Of a DNA stretch of 42,286 bases, positions 23,917 to 32,459 are shown one piece after another. A program made the translations under genes and the position numbers. This DNA comes from Bradyrhizobium sp. (lineage in GTDB: Bacteria; Pseudomonadota; Alphaproteobacteria; Rhizobiales; Xanthobacteraceae): NCBI GenBank assembly GCA_030681365.1, contig JAUXWH010000248.1:1-42286 (forward strand). The letters are read 5' to 3'. Position 1 is the first letter of the stretch. The number at the start of each line of letters is the position of its first letter. The notes beneath the pieces are model-generated. The model had not been told where the DNA came from and did not search any database. It was given only the letters and a program-made list of their open reading frames with translations.

Positions 23917-24876
23917 TCAAAGCGCCAGCGGATCGATGATCTTTTGCAGGTCGAGCGGCGCCGGCAACAGCTTGTTCTCGATCATCAAGTCCATCGTCTT
24001 CTTGACCTGGGACATGTCGGAGCGCAGCGGAAGGGCGGGCAACGGCGCCATCTTGAGCAAGGCAACGTCCACCCTGGTGTAGCCGCTGATCAGCTTGAAC
24101 AGCTCGTCGCTGGCCAGGTTGGCGTTGTACCATTCGACTCCCCTGCGAAGACCCGTGACGAATTTCCTGATGGTTTCCGGCCTGGCCGCGACCAGCTTTC
24201 CCGTCGCGATATACTGTCCGACGTCGACGCCGGGCTGAACGTCGGAATAGGGATGGCCGACCTTCGTCAGACCACCCTTCTGGGAAGCGACGATGGAGAA
24301 CGGCGGAACCATGAAAGCTGCGTCGACGCGCTGCTGGCGTAGCGCATCCTCCATCTGCGGAAACGGCACCTCCTTGAAGGTGACGCGTTCGGGGTCACCG
24401 CCGGTCGCCTTGACCCATGCCCGGGCGTAGAGCCAGATCACGTTGTTGCGCGTGTTCACAGCGATGCTCTTGCCTTCGAGATCCTTGCCGGACTTGATCC
24501 CGGAGTCGCTCCTCACGAGGATCGGCGTGGCATCCATCGCCGGGTCAGCCAGATTGGTTCCGGCCGCGATGACCTTGACGTCGAGTCCCTGCTGCACGGC
24601 CAGCAGCGCCGACACCACATTGCCGTAGACGATGTCGAAGCTGCCGCCGATCAGGCCCGGAATTCCGGCCGCGCCGCCGGCGGATGGGGTGGTGTCGATC
24701 TCCAGCCCGAGCTCACGGAAGTAGCCGTTCTGAATCGCCGCAAACAGTGGAGCCACATCACCGATAGGAATGATGCTGACACGCAATTTCTCGAGATCGG
24801 CTGCCGGCGCCCGCGACGCCGGCAACGCGACAAGGCCCATCATCAGCAGACCAAACAACACAAACGCTCTGCGCAT
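23917..24876 (-). CDS. ABC transporter substrate-binding protein (NMT1/SsuA-like), second island
   Basis: 319-residue precursor with a signal peptide (MRRAFVLFGLLMMGLVALPA, cleaved after APAA near residue 26). The type II periplasmic fold is shown by LRVSIIPIGDVAPLFAAIQNG, YFRELGLEID, GGSFDIVYGNVVSALLAVQQG, DLEGKSIAVNTRNNV and ALRQQRVDAAFMVPP. It captures an unknown small organic ligand for the two flanking permeases. The ATG at 24876 lies 20 bases after the stop of the first permease and follows a GAGGGAGAAGG tract. Placement between two permease genes is unusual but keeps one operon. Confidence 0.9.
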   Translation of the reverse strand: MRRAFVLFGLLMMGLVALPASRAPAADLEKLRVSIIPIGDVAPLFAAIQNGYFRELGLEIDTTPSAGGAAGIPGLIGGSFDIVYGNVVSALLAVQQGLDVKVIAAGTNLADPAMDATPILVRSDSGIKSGKDLEGKSIAVNTRNNVIWLYARAWVKATGGDPERVTFKEVPFPQMEDALRQQRVDAAFMVPPFSIVASQKGGLTKVGHPYSDVQPGVDVGQYIATGKLVAARPETIRKFVTGLRRGVEWYNANLASDELFKLISGYTRVDVALLKMAPLPALPLRSDMSQVKKTMDLMIENKLLPAPLDLQKIIDPLAL

Positions 24877-24896
24877 AGTCCTTCTCCCTCAGGTTT

Positions 24897-25667
24897 TCAG
24901 CTTCGGCCTCGCCATGGCACCAATCGCCGCTCGGCAATTTCAAACAGCTTCATCATGGCTCCCCCGAGCGCAACGAGCACGACGATCCAGGCGAACATCT
25001 CCCGCACCTGGAACGAGCGCTCATGGTCGAGAATGCGGAACCCGATGCCGTCTTCGCCGGCCAGCATTTCCGCGAGGATGACGAGCACGAGCCCGAGGCC
25101 GAGTGCGACCCGCATCCCGGCCAGAATCATCGGAAGCGACGCCGGCAGGATGACCGAAAAGATCGTGCGTGAACGGGATATCTGCAGCGTGCGCGCCGTC
25201 TCCAGCAGCACCGGATCAAGTCCCCTGACGCCCTGGAAGGTGCTGATCAGGACGGGAAACACGGACGCCAGCACGACGAGCACGATCATCGTCGCCTTGC
25301 CGATGCCGAGAAACAGGAACAGCACCGGGACGAGCGCGGGCTTGGGGATCGGGCGAAGACTCTCGACCAGCGGCTCCAGCAGGCCGTAGAGGGTCTGGCT
25401 CGTGGCCATCGCGATCCCGAGAGCCGTTCCGAGCAGGCTGGCGATCACGTAGCCGATCATGAACAGCCCGACGGTGTGCAGCAGTGGAGAAAGAACAGCT
25501 CCGCTGCTCACGAGCCCGAGAAATACCTCGATGATCTGCAAGGGACGAGGCAACAAAATCGGATTGGTCCAGCCCAGTCGTCCTGCGAGCTCCCAGACGC
25601 ACAGCACGAGAGCCGGTGACGCCAGGCTCCAGAGCCCCATGCCGCGAGCTTCAGACCGATGCGACAT
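24897..25667 (-). CDS. ABC transporter permease (SsuC/TauC-type), second island
   Basis: 256 residues, inner membrane. ESLRPIPKPALVPVLFLFLGIG and the docking loop ARTLQISRSRTIFSVILPASLP mark the family. The ATG at 25667 has AGGAG with an eight-base gap and overlaps the ATPase stop by 17 bases; the open frame continues to 25706, but that extension lies inside the ATPase gene and has no ribosome site. It is translationally coupled to the ATPase. Confidence 0.87.
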   Translation of the reverse strand: MSHRSEARGMGLWSLASPALVLCVWELAGRLGWTNPILLPRPLQIIEVFLGLVSSGAVLSPLLHTVGLFMIGYVIASLLGTALGIAMATSQTLYGLLEPLVESLRPIPKPALVPVLFLFLGIGKATMIVLVVLASVFPVLISTFQGVRGLDPVLLETARTLQISRSRTIFSVILPASLPMILAGMRVALGLGLVLVILAEMLAGEDGIGFRILDHERSFQVREMFAWIVVLVALGGAMMKLFEIAERRLVPWRGRS

Positions 25668-26451
25668 GCCCGTCACTCCTGGCCAACAGAGAGGCGGTGA
25701 TGTCATGACGAAGCTTCAGGAAGCGCGGGTCCTCACGGGTCGCGAACTGATCGCGCGGCCGGGGAAGGCCGACGTCGATAATCTCCTTCAGGGACGTCGG
25801 CCTGGCGCCGAGCACGGCCACGCGGTCGGCCAGGAAGATGGCCTCGTCGACGTCATGGGTGACCAGGATCGCCGTGAATTTCCTTTGCTCCCACAGCTGC
25901 AGCACCAGCGTCTGCAGTTCCATGCGCGTCAGTGCATCGACCGCGCTGAACGGCTCGTCGAGAAGCAATACTTCAGGATTCGCGGCAAGCGCCCGCGCGA
26001 TCGCAACCCGTTGCTGCATGCCCCCGGATAATTGCCAGGGATATTTGTCCTCGAAGCCCGCGAGCCCGACCTGCCGCAGATATTCGCGGCATTGCGCCCG
26101 CTGCTCGGCACGCCGCGCGCGCGGGGCGCCTTCGAGCGGAAACATGACATTGTCGATCACCGTTCGCCAGGCGAACAGCGACTTGGCATATTGCTGAAAC
26201 AGGTAGATGACGCCGGGCGGCGGGGCATCGATCGGCTTGTGGCCGAGAACAACCTGTCCCCGGGTCGGCAAGATAAGCCCGGCGGCCAGCCGCAGCAATG
26301 TCGACTTGCCGCAGCCTGAAGGGCCCACGATGGCGAGGAATTCGGAAGGCGCCGCTTCAAGCGTGATGTCGTCGAATGCGACGTAATCCGGTTCGCTTCC
26401 GCTGCCTTCGAAGACCTTGGTTACGTGGTCGAATCCCAGCTTCTCGCTCAA
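25651..26451 (-). CDS. ABC transporter ATP-binding protein (SsuB/TauB-type), second island
   Basis: 266 residues. Walker A GPSGCGKST, Q-loop FQQYAKSLFAWRT, signature LSGGMQQRVAIARAL, Walker B VLLLDEPFSAVD and switch His VTHDVDEA are intact. It powers the two permeases of this operon. The TTG at 26451 is preferred because AAGGA lies nine bases upstream; a GTG at 26475 has its purine tract too close. It starts 67 bases after the amidohydrolase stop, so the transporter may be co-transcribed with that gene. Confidence 0.87.
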   Translation of the reverse strand: MSEKLGFDHVTKVFEGSGSEPDYVAFDDITLEAAPSEFLAIVGPSGCGKSTLLRLAAGLILPTRGQVVLGHKPIDAPPPGVIYLFQQYAKSLFAWRTVIDNVMFPLEGAPRARRAEQRAQCREYLRQVGLAGFEDKYPWQLSGGMQQRVAIARALAANPEVLLLDEPFSAVDALTRMELQTLVLQLWEQRKFTAILVTHDVDEAIFLADRVAVLGARPTSLKEIIDVGLPRPRDQFATREDPRFLKLRHDITASLLARSDGHVASV

Positions 26452-26518
26452 CGCGTTGCTTCCTTTCCGAAACACCTCTCCCGGATGCCTGCAATCCCGA
26501 CTGGCGTCAGCGTCAGCT

Positions 26519-28249
26519 TCAGCTTCCGCCCTCGCCTTCGAAGACCGTACGACCTTCGACGATGGTGCGCACGGCCTTGATGTCCTTGATGGCTTCTTCC
26601 GGAACGCTCAGTATGTCATCCGAAAGAACCACCATGTCGGCATATTTTCCGGGTTCAATGGACCCGGTCTTTTCTTCGGAGAAGGAATAGCGCGCAGCCG
26701 AACTGGTGTAGAGCCTGACTGCCTCCTCGCGACTGATCCTTTGCTCGGCCCCGTAAAGGTCGCCATGCTTGTCGCGGCGCGTCACCATGACATACATGTT
26801 GACGAATGGACTGAGCAGGTTGATCGGATAGTCGGTGCCCTGGGCGACCGCATCGAGTCCCATCACATCGATCATCGTCCGCATCGGGAAAGCCCGCTCG
26901 GCGGTCTCTCGACCGAGGAATCTGGCCACCGCGGCAGCCTTGTCCCACAGGAAAGAAGACTGCGCGTCGACGCGCACGTCCAGCGCACGCGCACGCTCCA
27001 TCTGGTCGCGACGAATGAGACTGCCATGGATGACGATAAAGCGCCGCCCCTTGATGGATCGCTCGGCATCCGCCTGTTCATAGGCATCGAGAACGCAATC
27101 GATGGCGGCATCGCCGACCGCATGCACCCCGACCCGCCAGCCGTAGCGATTGGCAGTGGCGACCAGGGCCCTGAACCTCGCGGGCTCGATGACGATGGTG
27201 CCCTTGTAGTCGGGATCGCCGGGGTACCCATCCCGCATGGCCGCGGTACGCAGCGTCATCCCGCCATCGATCTGCAGCTTGACGCCCGAGAAGCTCAGCC
27301 AGTCATCGCCGAAATCCGAAGCCGCGCCGATGCGAGAAAAGAACAGCTCCCATTCCTCGGTCGTCATGCTCGGATTGAGCCCGTCGGTCGGCGCGTACAT
27401 CGCGCTGATGCGCAAGGTGGCCTGTCCCCGCCGCCGCACCCGTTGATGTGCGCGCAGGGTAGCCGGCCCGACGGCGGCACTGATCGCCGAGGTCAGCCCG
27501 AACTGGTTGAAGTATTGCATCGCATGCGTCAACTGCTCGTCCCGCTCGTCGTCCGACCAGTCCGGCAGCAGATTGTGAACGAGACCTTCGGCCGCTTCTT
27601 CGAGCGTACCATTCGGCTCCCCCGTCAGGCTGTCGCGATGGATGATCCCGCCGTCGGGATCCGGCGTATCCTTGGTGATGCCCGCAAGCGCCAGCGCTTT
27701 GGAGTTCACCATGGTGAAGTGGCTGATCGGCAGACACAGCGGATTGTCCGGAGCCGCTCGATCCAGTTCCTCCCGGGTGAGAAAGCGCTTCTCCGCGAGC
27801 TGCGAAATCGGATGCCACTGCCCTCCCCGGATCCATCGCCCCTTTGGCGCCGTGGCCGCATATTCGGAAATGCGGGCCAACGCCTGCGCGACCGTGCCGA
27901 CATCGTTCAGTTGCACGGAATGCTTCAACAGGCCCGCGCACTCCACGTGGGCGTGCGTATCGATGAGACCGGGCAGCACGGTCTTGCCCTGAAGATCGAC
28001 TACCGTTGTCGTTGGACCGGCAATGGATCTCATCTCGTCAGTGGTGCCGACCGCGATAAATCGGCCGTCTCGCACCGCTACGGCGTCGGCTACGCGGAAC
28101 GCAGCATCCACGGTAACGATTTTGCCGTTAATGAAGATCGCGTCCGGATGGCCGGACGACGGAGCAGGACTGGTACGACCCGAACCCGCCGATCGCGCGT
28201 CCCCTGCACTTCTGTCTGCGAACCCGTGAGGCGACTCTGACTCAAGCAT
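26519..28249 (-). CDS. YtcJ-like metal-dependent amidohydrolase
   Basis: 576 residues of the amidohydrolase_3 (YtcJ/N-substituted formamide deformylase) family. A poorly conserved 35-residue start is followed by the beta-sandwich strand AIFINGKIVTVDAAF, metal-binding LPGLIDTHAHVECAG (HxH), SGVKLQIDGGMTLRTAA (bridging Lys region), GVHAVGDAAIDCVLDAYE, VIHGSLIRRDQMERA, and the final Asp in AQGTDYPINLLSPF. Family members hydrolyse N-acyl or N-formyl amines and related amides. No signal peptide, so cytoplasmic. The ATG at 28249 is the only usable start near the conserved part. A GTTCG-N5-TGAAC site ends 14 bases upstream, inside the presumed promoter. It is followed by a transporter operon and preceded by the glutamine-synthetase-like gene, so it likely acts on an amide made or imported by them. 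Confidence 0.85.
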   Translation of the reverse strand: MLESESPHGFADRSAGDARSAGSGRTSPAPSSGHPDAIFINGKIVTVDAAFRVADAVAVRDGRFIAVGTTDEMRSIAGPTTTVVDLQGKTVLPGLIDTHAHVECAGLLKHSVQLNDVGTVAQALARISEYAATAPKGRWIRGGQWHPISQLAEKRFLTREELDRAAPDNPLCLPISHFTMVNSKALALAGITKDTPDPDGGIIHRDSLTGEPNGTLEEAAEGLVHNLLPDWSDDERDEQLTHAMQYFNQFGLTSAISAAVGPATLRAHQRVRRRGQATLRISAMYAPTDGLNPSMTTEEWELFFSRIGAASDFGDDWLSFSGVKLQIDGGMTLRTAAMRDGYPGDPDYKGTIVIEPARFRALVATANRYGWRVGVHAVGDAAIDCVLDAYEQADAERSIKGRRFIVIHGSLIRRDQMERARALDVRVDAQSSFLWDKAAAVARFLGRETAERAFPMRTMIDVMGLDAVAQGTDYPINLLSPFVNMYVMVTRRDKHGDLYGAEQRISREEAVRLYTSSAARYSFSEEKTGSIEPGKYADMVVLSDDILSVPEEAIKDIKAVRTIVEGRTVFEGEGGS

Positions 28250-28262
28250 AACGCAGCTGCTC

Positions 28263-28277
28263 GTTCGTCTATTGAAC
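28263..28277. promoter_or_regulatory. IclR-type operator candidate A (GTTCGTCTATTGAAC)
   Basis: GTTCG-TCTAT-TGAAC is an imperfect dyad with a five-base spacer, directly upstream of the amidohydrolase ATG. It shares 14 of 15 bases with site B before the Rieske gene. An IclR-family gene lies in the same cluster. Binding is inferred from repetition and position. Confidence 0.6.
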
Positions 28278-28397
28278 AATCGTTCGGCACGATGGAACTA
28301 TGATGCGTCTAATTCTCATTGTCAACGCGGGCCCCCACTGGCTGCCAGCCTTGCGAAACTCGTGCCGTGAGACCCGGCCGCGCCGCCTGGTGGCGCG

Positions 28398-29834
28398 TCA
28401 AAACATCTCGAAATATTCGCGTTGCTCCCAATCGGAAACTTCCGCCTGGAAGCGCTCGATTTCGGCATTCTTGATGTGAGTGTAGTAATCCACGATGGTC
28501 GCCCCCATCGCATGGCGAAAGAAGGGATCCTCCTTCAGCGCAAACACGGCCTCGCGCAGCGACTTCGGCAACAGATCGGCACTGGACTCGTAAGGCGTAT
28601 CCGCCGAAGGACCCGGATCGAGCGCCCGGTCGACGCCATCGAGGCCGGAGAGAATCTGCGACGTCATGTAGAGATAGGGATTGGCCGCCGGCTCGCCGAC
28701 GCGGTTTTCAAGCCGCGTCGCGGGATCGCCGGGACCGCCCAGCACGCGGATCATCGCGCCGCGGTTGTCGCGGCCCCAGATCGCCCGGTCGGGCGCCAGC
28801 GAATAGGAACGGTAACGCTTGTAGCCGTTGATGGTGGGCGTCGTGAAAACCGTGGAAGCGCGAGCGTGCTTCAACAGACCGCCGAGATAGAAGCGGCCGA
28901 AATCCGACAGGATAGCGTTCTCGTCCTTCGTCATGAACGCATTCTCGCCGGTCGCGCGCGACACGATCGACTGATGCAGATGCCACCCCGAGGAAACGAC
29001 GTTCGGAATCCTCGGCCGGCACATGAAGGTCGCGTGATAGCCGTGCCGATGGCAGATCTGCTTCACGGCACTGCGGAACAGCACCATGCTGTCGGCGGGC
29101 ATCAGGCCAACCGTCGGCTGAAACGTGAACTCGCACTGGCTGGGCCCGAACTCGACTTCGACCGAGCGCAGCGGCAGTCCGAGCGCCAGCACGTCGCGCC
29201 GGATGATTTCCAGCACAGGCTCCATCTCGTCGTAACGTTGCTCGGTCAGGTATTGATAGCCGTGCGAGAGCAGGCTGACTTCCGGCGGCTGTCCAGGCTG
29301 TCCCGCATCCTCCGGCGCCATCCGCGGATCCTCGAGCTTGAAGACATGAAACTCGACTTCAAGCCCGCCAACGAAATCGTAACCGCGCTTACCCAGATCG
29401 GATAAAGCGGTCCTGTAGAGATTACGGGTGGCGAACGGCACCGGCCGGCCATCGGCGAAATGAACGTCGCACAACAACCATCCCGTGCCCGGCGCCCATG
29501 GCAGCGTGCGGAATGTGACGGGGTCCGGGATCATCAGGACGTCGGCGGCGCCCTGCATTTCAGGCATACCGAAACCGCCGCCGGCGGTGAACACCGGGAA
29601 TACCGTCTTGTGCGAAGTGTCCTTGGCAAACATCGTCGTGGTGATGGAGCATCCGTTTTCGAGGCTGCGCACCGCTTCGCCGGCGATCAGGGTCTTGCCG
29701 CGCAGGATGCCGTGCTGATCCGGAAACGACAGCCGGATGACCTCGAGTTTCTGCTCATCGACGATGCGGCGAAGCCTTGCGGCTGCGTCCTTCTGCTCAG
29801 CGGACCACAGGCCGTGGCGATCAACGAAACTCAA
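28398..29834 (-). CDS. Glutamine-synthetase-like gamma-glutamyl amide ligase
   Basis: 478 residues. The beta-grasp N-terminus (VIRLSFPDQHGILRGKTLIAG) and catalytic domain of the glutamine synthetase superfamily are complete: GGLEVEFHVF (metal Glu), SVEVEFGPSQCEFTF, SSGWHLHQSI (ATP/metal His), GYKRYRSYSLAPDRAIWGRDNR, and RLENRVGEPAANPYLYM. The line resembles GlnA-like enzymes that couple glutamate to amines (PuuA, aniline GMAS) rather than to ammonia. The TTG at 29834 is well supported by GGGAG eight bases upstream. It follows the Rieske oxygenase gene by 33 bases, in one operon. In aniline-type pathways such a ligase activates the amine before the oxygenase step, which makes the pairing meaningful (analogy). 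Confidence 0.85.
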   Translation of the reverse strand: MSFVDRHGLWSAEQKDAAARLRRIVDEQKLEVIRLSFPDQHGILRGKTLIAGEAVRSLENGCSITTTMFAKDTSHKTVFPVFTAGGGFGMPEMQGAADVLMIPDPVTFRTLPWAPGTGWLLCDVHFADGRPVPFATRNLYRTALSDLGKRGYDFVGGLEVEFHVFKLEDPRMAPEDAGQPGQPPEVSLLSHGYQYLTEQRYDEMEPVLEIIRRDVLALGLPLRSVEVEFGPSQCEFTFQPTVGLMPADSMVLFRSAVKQICHRHGYHATFMCRPRIPNVVSSGWHLHQSIVSRATGENAFMTKDENAILSDFGRFYLGGLLKHARASTVFTTPTINGYKRYRSYSLAPDRAIWGRDNRGAMIRVLGGPGDPATRLENRVGEPAANPYLYMTSQILSGLDGVDRALDPGPSADTPYESSADLLPKSLREAVFALKEDPFFRHAMGATIVDYYTHIKNAEIERFQAEVSDWEQREYFEMF

Positions 29835-29867
29835 TCCACTCTCCCGATCGGATGGAATGACGACCGG

Positions 29868-31226
29868 TCATTCGGCGGCGGTCAGAGGGACAGTTCCGCT
29901 GGCGGTCTCGGCGGGGACCGGGGCGCTCCATGGCGCGCCGCGACGCCGCTTCACATCGACCTCCATCCAGTAGCTTTCCCAACCGCTCGTCGGTCCGATG
30001 CCATCCATCGTCGCCGGCCCCTGGATGCTGCGTGCATTCTCGGCATCAAGGAACATCAGCGGCCTCGCGCCGCCGGCAACCCTGCCGATTTCCTGCCGCA
30101 GCAGCCTGCGATAGGCAACGATGGCTTTGTCGGAAGATCCGAGATGCTCGCGGGTGCGGTCCTGAATCCTGCCCATCGACTCCACCGCCCACTGGTCGTG
30201 GACGTTGATGTCGGCGCCCATGCCGGTGTAGGTCTCGGTTGACTGCTCATCCGGATCGAAGCCGTAATCGTTGGTACGATTCCTGCGCGACTTGTAGTCC
30301 GGCAGTTCATAGAGTTCGAGGCGCTGGTCGCGCATCTTCTGCTTGTCGACCGGCTTGGTGAAGCTGGTGAAGATTGCATACCAGTAGCAGTTCTCGTCAT
30401 CGACCGGCACGTGCCACTGCGAGATCGTCATCTCGCTGCTCATGGGAATGACGAAGCCGTGCGGAAACACCTGGTTGGTGACGCGCACATGGGTGCGTTC
30501 CTCGTCGATCTCGCGCAAGGCGATCAGCCGCAGCCCGTATTCCGTGCTTTCGACGTTGATGATGGGGCGATCGTACTCGCGCAGGACCTTCGTCATCGGC
30601 AACTCGCTGCCGGCCGATGCGCTGCGAAACTGCTTGCCGTACGCATCCGCCGGGTTCTCGTCCTCGAAGAAGCGATGCAGGAAAGAGGCATGGGCGGGAT
30701 CGATGCCGACCTCGAGCGCCTGCAACCAGTTGCATTCGAACAAGCCCTTGAACGCGAACGTGTAGGCGCCGGGCGCGGCGAAACAATCGAGTTCCGGAAA
30801 TGCCGGCGGTTCGCCCTCGCCGAGGTAGGCCCAGAGGATGCCGCCCTTTTCCACGACCCGATAGGCGCGCTGCCTGATGCCGGCGCAGAGTTTCGAGGCT
30901 TTCGGCTCGGCGGGCGTTTCCAGGCAGTTGCCTTCCACGTCGAACAGCCAGCCGTGAAATGAACAGCGCACGCCGCCGCCTTCCAGCCGCCCGAACGCCA
31001 GATCGGCGCCGCGATGCGGACAGTCGCGGTCGAGCAGTCCGTAGCGGCCCGTTTCGTCCCGGAACAGGACGAAGTTTTCGCCCAGCAGTCTGACCGGCTT
31101 GATCGGGCGCTCGCCTGCGAGTTCCTCAACCAGCGCCGCGGGTTGCCAGTACATCCGCATCAGTTTGCCGGCCGGCGCTGTCGGTCCGATCCGGGTGATC
31201 AGGTCATTTTGCTCTTGGCTCATCAT
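29868..31226 (-). CDS. Rieske non-haem iron oxygenase, alpha subunit (phthalate-dioxygenase-like)
   Basis: 452 residues. The Rieske [2Fe-2S] ligands are in DRDCPHRGADLAFGRLE (CxH) and VRCSFHGWLFD (CxxH), residues about 68-95. The catalytic iron site is NWLQALEVGIDPAHASFLHRF (residues about 165-185, with DPAH and LH). The C-terminal catalytic domain ends with SYWMEVDVKRRRG. It inserts oxygen into an aromatic or N-linked carbon and resembles stand-alone alpha-only oxygenases, which need a separate reductase; none lies next to it, the nearest candidate being fpr at 14874. Two ATG codons (31226, 31223) follow GAGAAGC. Site B lies 68 bases upstream. First gene of the operon with the glutamine-synthetase-like gene. 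Confidence 0.9.
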   Translation of the reverse strand: MMSQEQNDLITRIGPTAPAGKLMRMYWQPAALVEELAGERPIKPVRLLGENFVLFRDETGRYGLLDRDCPHRGADLAFGRLEGGGVRCSFHGWLFDVEGNCLETPAEPKASKLCAGIRQRAYRVVEKGGILWAYLGEGEPPAFPELDCFAAPGAYTFAFKGLFECNWLQALEVGIDPAHASFLHRFFEDENPADAYGKQFRSASAGSELPMTKVLREYDRPIINVESTEYGLRLIALREIDEERTHVRVTNQVFPHGFVIPMSSEMTISQWHVPVDDENCYWYAIFTSFTKPVDKQKMRDQRLELYELPDYKSRRNRTNDYGFDPDEQSTETYTGMGADINVHDQWAVESMGRIQDRTREHLGSSDKAIVAYRRLLRQEIGRVAGGARPLMFLDAENARSIQGPATMDGIGPTSGWESYWMEVDVKRRRGAPWSAPVPAETASGTVPLTAAE

Positions 31227-31606
31227 GGCAGATGCTTCTCAAATTGCTGGCGGGCGCGGCTGACGCAGAGGGTAGCGTTAGAATACCAAATTTGTTCATC
31301 TATTGAACTTATGTGCGATTTTATCGTTAGATTGATTCCACGCAAGCGGATTTTCGAGAGATCGACACTCCGGCCGTCGCGATTCCCCACAAGGAAGGCA
31401 AGGACCTTGGCTTGCGCGTGCTGAACGTATGTCCGATGTTCGAAGTCGCTCTTGGTGCGATCGTTACGGCTCCGTGCCTGCCGGGTAACCGGATGATTGC
31501 GCGCGGGTTGGCCGCGGCATCGCGATCTTCTCCCCGGACCGGGCTGCCAATCCCTCGTTTGATGCCCTGGACGCGGGAGTCGATTGAAGTTCATGAAGGA
31601 TGGTCG
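31227..31606. other. Divergent intergenic region, Rieske oxygenase / IclR regulator
   Basis: 380 bases with no convincing gene; the IclR frame is open upstream to 31412 but lacks homologous sequence or a ribosome site there. AT-richer around 31285-31340, where promoters for both directions probably lie, with operator candidate B inside. No repeat element. Confidence 0.6.
31294..31308. promoter_or_regulatory. IclR-type operator candidate B (GTTCATCTATTGAAC)
   Basis: GTTCA-TCTAT-TGAAC is a perfect five-base inverted repeat with a five-base spacer, 68 bases before the Rieske oxygenase ATG and about 300 bases before the IclR gene. It is the best of three related sites in this island. It could serve the Rieske operon and autoregulation. 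Confidence 0.7.
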
Positions 31607-32398
31607 ATGCCGAAGCTGAAGCGAAACAAGGATGCCGCAGATCGCGGCGGCACCGACTTCATCGAAAGTCTGGATCGCGGGCTTCGGGTATTCGAGCTGT
31701 TCGGCGCCGATAGACGGTCGATGACGCTGAGCGACCTTGCCAAAGCGGCCGACCTGCCGCGCGCGACCGCGCGCAGGATCCTGTTCACGCTGGAGCGCGC
31801 CGGCTATGTCACGAGCGATGGCAAGCTGTTCACGTTAACGCCGCGGGTCCTGAGGCTGGCCACTTCCTACCTGTCCTCGAACCAGGTCGTCTCGGTCCTG
31901 CAACCCGTGCTGGATCAAGTCTCAAGCGCCGCACGGGAAATCAGCTCGCTGGCAATTCTCGACGGCCAGGAAGTCGTATTCATCGCCCGGGCGAGTCCTG
32001 CGCGCGTGTTCTCCGCGGGTGTCGATATCGGCTATCGCCTGCCGGCGTTCTGCACGTCGGTGGGGCGAGCCCTGCTCGGCAAGCTTTCCAACGGCGAACT
32101 TGCGGCCGCCATCGCGGCAATGGATCTCACTCCAATGACGCCATTCACCGTGACCGACAAGGATCTGTTGCTGGCGACGATCATGACAGATCGCGAAAAG
32201 GGCTACTCGCTGGTCGACCGCGAAGCAGAGCCCGGATTTCGCTCGATTTCGGTGCCGGTCCGCCGTTACGACGGCACCATCGTCGCGGCGATCAATATGG
32301 GCGCACATGTGGATAGAGTATCAACCGGCGAAATGATCGATCGCTTTCTGCCGCTGCTGCGCGACGGCGCCGAATCGGTCAAATCGCTCCTGCTGTAA
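31607..32398 (+). CDS. IclR-family transcriptional regulator
   Basis: 263 residues. The winged helix-turn-helix is at residues about 15-75 (FIESLDRGLRVFELFG, MTLSDLAKAADLPRATARRILFTLERAGYV). The C-terminal effector domain shows the family landmarks RASPARVFSAGVDIGYRLPAFCTSVGRALL and DREAEPGFRSISVPVRRYDG, then AAINMGAHVDRVS. The ATG at 31607 is chosen because AAGGA lies six bases upstream and the family starts there. It diverges from the Rieske operon and faces the Liv-type binding-protein gene. Related IclR proteins control aromatic-acid catabolism as activators or repressors. Likely regulator of sites A-C. Confidence 0.92.
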   Translation: MPKLKRNKDAADRGGTDFIESLDRGLRVFELFGADRRSMTLSDLAKAADLPRATARRILFTLERAGYVTSDGKLFTLTPRVLRLATSYLSSNQVVSVLQPVLDQVSSAAREISSLAILDGQEVVFIARASPARVFSAGVDIGYRLPAFCTSVGRALLGKLSNGELAAAIAAMDLTPMTPFTVTDKDLLLATIMTDREKGYSLVDREAEPGFRSISVPVRRYDGTIVAAINMGAHVDRVSTGEMIDRFLPLLRDGAESVKSLLL

Positions 32399-32459
32399 TC
32401 GAGCGATCATCTTCCCCGCACTCGAAAAGCACGAGACTGGGCCATGCGTCTACGCCGGC

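Noticed and set aside
26417..28240. A 607-codon open frame antisense to the YtcJ-like amidohydrolase
   Set aside because: Arginine- and histidine-rich shadow translation without motifs; the amidohydrolase on the other strand has all metal ligands.
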